Source of the DNA: JAVBOJ01 sp031550755
GTDB lineage: Bacteria > Bacillota > Clostridia > Oscillospirales > UBA929
Length of the DNA stretch: 9,177 nucleotides
Assembly: GCA_031550755.1 (NCBI GenBank)
Contig: JAVBOJ010000149.1
Location: 1 to 9,177, forward strand
Direction: 5' to 3'
A model generated the notes under the pieces. The model had not been told where the DNA came from. It ran no database searches and was given only the letters and a program-made list of their open reading frames with translations. Of the stretch, positions 7,416 through 9,177 are shown one piece after another. The position numbers and the translations under genes were made by a program. How positions within the stretch are numbered: position 1 is the stretch's first letter; every line of letters starts with the position of its first letter.

Positions 7416-8432
7416 AACAACGCGTATACCCAGGCGGGCGTGGACGTCGAGGCCGGCTACAAGGCGGTCAGTTTGATGAAGTCCCATGTGGAGAGCACCT
7501 TTACCAAGGGCGTGATCGGCGGAATCGGCGGCTTCGGCGGCCTGTTCGAGCCCAATTTCGCCGGAATGACGCGGCCCGTGCTGGTCTCCGGCACAGATGG
7601 CGTGGGCACCAAGCTCAAGATCGCCTTTGCCACCGGCAAACACGACACGGTGGGCATCGACTGCGTCGCCATGTGCGCAAACGACGTGGTCTGTTCGGGC
7701 GCGGCGCCGCTGTTTTTCCTCGACTATATCGCTTGCGGGCGCAACGTCCCCGAAAAGATTGCCGAGATCGTTTCGGGCGTGGCGGCCGGCTGCCGCGAGG
7801 CCGGCTGTGCCCTCATCGGGGGCGAGACGGCCGAAATGCCGGGGTTTTACCCGATCGAGGAGTATGACATGGCCGGGTTTTGCGTCGGTCTGGTCGATTA
7901 TGACAAGCGGATCGACGGTCATACCATCGAGGCCGGGGACACCCTGATCGGCCTGCCGTCCAGCGGGGTGCATTCCAACGGATTTTCGCTGATCCGCCGG
8001 ATCCTCGGAGACGGCGCCAAAACCCTGTCCCAGCATGTGGACGAACTGGGCTGCACGCTGGGCGAGGAGCTGCTCAAGCCCACGCGCATCTATGTCAAGC
8101 CGCTTTTGAACCTGCTTGCCAAGGTGGGCATCAAGGGCGCGGCGCACATCACCGGCGGCGGGTTTATCGAGAACATTCCGCGCATGTTCCCCGCGGGCCT
8201 GGGCGGCGCTGTGGACCCGGGCAGCTTCCCCGAGCTGCCGATTTTCTCCCTGCTGCAAAAGCGCGGCCAGCTCTCCCAGCGCGAGCTGTTCAACACCTTC
8301 AACATGGGCATCGGCATGGTGCTGTGCGTGGATCGGCGCGACGTGGGCGCCGCCGTCGGCGTGCTGGTGGATCAGGGCGAGCATCCTTATGTCATCGGCG
8401 AGGTGCGCCGCGGCGAAGGGCTGACGTTTTGA
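7413..8432 (+). CDS. purM: PurM, phosphoribosylformylglycinamidine cyclo-ligase (AIR synthetase)
   Basis: This 339-residue protein closes the imidazole ring, converting FGAM to AIR with ATP; it is cytoplasmic and usually a dimer. The family signature is complete: YTQAGVDVEAGYKAV (5-19), SGTDGVGTKLKIA (59-71), DCVAMCANDVVCSGA (83-97), LIGGETAEMPGFY (134-146), LPSSGVHSNGFSL (181-193) and HITGGGFIENIPR (245-257). A conserved C-terminal region follows, with FNTFNMGIGM (293-302). Length is normal and no key motif is missing. It begins 13 bases after purF stops and its own TGA (8430-8432) is 20 bases before purN, consistent with one operon. Its product AIR is the substrate for the carboxylation route that ends with PurE. 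Confidence 0.97.
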   Translation: MNNAYTQAGVDVEAGYKAVSLMKSHVESTFTKGVIGGIGGFGGLFEPNFAGMTRPVLVSGTDGVGTKLKIAFATGKHDTVGIDCVAMCANDVVCSGAAPLFFLDYIACGRNVPEKIAEIVSGVAAGCREAGCALIGGETAEMPGFYPIEEYDMAGFCVGLVDYDKRIDGHTIEAGDTLIGLPSSGVHSNGFSLIRRILGDGAKTLSQHVDELGCTLGEELLKPTRIYVKPLLNLLAKVGIKGAAHITGGGFIENIPRMFPAGLGGAVDPGSFPELPIFSLLQKRGQLSQRELFNTFNMGIGMVLCVDRRDVGAAVGVLVDQGEHPYVIGEVRRGEGLTF

Positions 8433-8452
8433 TAAACGGGGAGGCTTGTACC

Positions 8453-9103
8453 ATGGTCAAAATAGCTGTGCTGGTGTCGGGCGGCGGCACGAATTTGCAG
8501 GCGCTGCTGGATGCGCCCTCCCTCGGCGCGGGCGAAATCGCGCTGGTGCTCTCCTCCAACCCGGAGGCGTACGCGCTCCGGCGCGCTCAAAACGCCGGCG
8601 TGCCGACGGCGGTCGTGTCCCGGAAGGACTTTCCCGACCGCGAAGGCTTTACCGCCGCGGTGGTCGAGACCTTACGGGGGCATGACATCGAGCTTGTCGT
8701 GCTGTCCGGATTTATGTACATCCTCGGGCCGTTGTTTTGCGAGGCATTTCGTGACAAGGTGCTCAACGTCCATCCGGCGCTCATTCCGGCCTTTTGCGGC
8801 GACGGATTTTACGGCCTGCGGGTACATAAGGCTGTGCTGGAGGCCGGCGTCAAGCTAACCGGCGCGACGGTGCATTTTGTTAGCGAGGTGACCGACGGCG
8901 GGCCGATCATCCTGCAAAAAGCGGTGGCGGTGGAGGATGGCGACACGCCGGAGACCCTCCAGCGCCGCGTCATGGAGCAAGCCGAGTGGATCATTCTGCC
9001 CGAGGCGGTGCGCCTGTTTTGCGACGGACGGCTGCGCATTGCGGGCAACCAAGTAAAGATAGTACCAAACACAGGGGAAAGATGTAAGGAGGAACTGCTA
9101 TGA
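8453..9103 (+). CDS. purN: PurN, phosphoribosylglycinamide formyltransferase
   Basis: This 216-residue enzyme transfers a formyl group from 10-formyltetrahydrofolate to GAR, the third purine step. Motifs seen are the phosphate-binding VLVSGGGTNLQALLD (6-20), LSGFMYILGP (84-93), NVHPALIPAF (105-114) with catalytic Asn105 and His107, and VSEVTDGGPII (143-153) with catalytic Asp148. The insert-like FCGDGFYGLRVH (114-125) is the form I associate with clostridial PurN. The frame stays open upstream into purM, but GGGGAGG (8438-8444) lies 8 bases before ATG 8453 and the family N-terminus MVKIAVLVSGGG starts there. The stop TGA (9101-9103) overlaps the purH start. Confidence 0.96.
   Translation: MVKIAVLVSGGGTNLQALLDAPSLGAGEIALVLSSNPEAYALRRAQNAGVPTAVVSRKDFPDREGFTAAVVETLRGHDIELVVLSGFMYILGPLFCEAFRDKVLNVHPALIPAFCGDGFYGLRVHKAVLEAGVKLTGATVHFVSEVTDGGPIILQKAVAVEDGDTPETLQRRVMEQAEWIILPEAVRLFCDGRLRIAGNQVKIVPNTGERCKEELL
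9086..9102 (+). promoter_or_regulatory. Strong ribosome binding site and ATGA overlap for purH
   Basis: AAGGAGG (9086-9092), a near-perfect Shine-Dalgarno sequence, lies 7 bases before ATG 9100. The ATG shares bases with the purN stop (ATGA, 9100-9103), which points to translational coupling. Confidence 0.8.
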
Positions 9104-9177
9104 AACGGCGCGCGTTGTTTTCGGTATCCGACAAAACCGGAGTGGCAGAGTTGGCCCGGCAGGTACACAGTCTGGGG
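9100..9177 (+). CDS. purH: PurH, AICAR transformylase/IMP cyclohydrolase, N-terminal 26 residues
   Basis: Only the first 26 codons lie in the window. The residues RALFSVSDKTGVAELARQ match the start of the IMP cyclohydrolase (MGS-like) domain of PurH, where SVSDKTG is highly conserved. The full enzyme carries out the last two steps of IMP synthesis: formylation of AICAR, then ring closure. The gene is cut by the right edge, so the transformylase domain and the integrity of the gene cannot be judged. Following purN directly is the usual order in Firmicutes. Confidence 0.9.
   Translation, partial: MKRRALFSVSDKTGVAELARQVHSLG

Overview
The window is a GC-rich, gene-dense stretch of bacterial chromosome, most likely from an uncultured Clostridia lineage (Oscillospiraceae/Ruminococcaceae-like). 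This placement is an inference. It rests on SLH-domain surface proteins, a CsaB-type pyruvyl transferase, a Bacillus-type Fe-S PurF, a clostridial-style PurN (FCGDGFYG after the catalytic NVHP), AGGAGG-like ribosome binding sites and the overall base composition. There are no RNA genes, mobile elements, CRISPR arrays or clear repeats.

Layout: (1) Bases 1-253, minus strand: the start of a small membrane-anchored protein resembling DUF4330, running off the left edge. (2) Bases 254-426: a divergent control region, and the only non-coding stretch of any size. It holds a near-consensus forward promoter (TTGACC-17-TATAAT), a plausible reverse promoter sharing the same -10 bases, and a leader hairpin beside the first ribosome binding site. 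(3) Bases 427-5447, plus strand: three cell-surface genes. They are a one-piece fusion of a GT4 glycosyltransferase and a CsaB polysaccharide pyruvyl transferase, an exported protein with three SLH domains and a GH18-like domain, and a second glycosyltransferase. (4) Bases 5458 to the right edge: purE-purF-purM-purN-purH (purH cut after 26 codons).

How the genes fit together: CsaB-family enzymes add pyruvate ketals to secondary cell wall polysaccharide, and SLH domains bind that modified polymer. The first two plus-strand genes are therefore a natural pair, one making the anchor and the other encoding a protein held by it, and they overlap by four bases (ATGA). The second glycosyltransferase probably helps build the polymer or a related glycan. 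The pur genes supply several steps of IMP synthesis: PRPP amidation (PurF), GAR formylation (PurN), AIR synthesis (PurM), AIR-to-CAIR carboxylation (PurE) and the last two steps (PurH).

The most unusual point is physical. From 427 to the right edge no gap exceeds 28 bases, and only 10 bases separate the glycosyltransferase from purE. No terminator, purine riboswitch or PurR-type box is visible between the surface genes and the purine genes. Read literally, a single promoter near 325-353 could drive both, although a promoter inside the glycosyltransferase coding sequence cannot be excluded.
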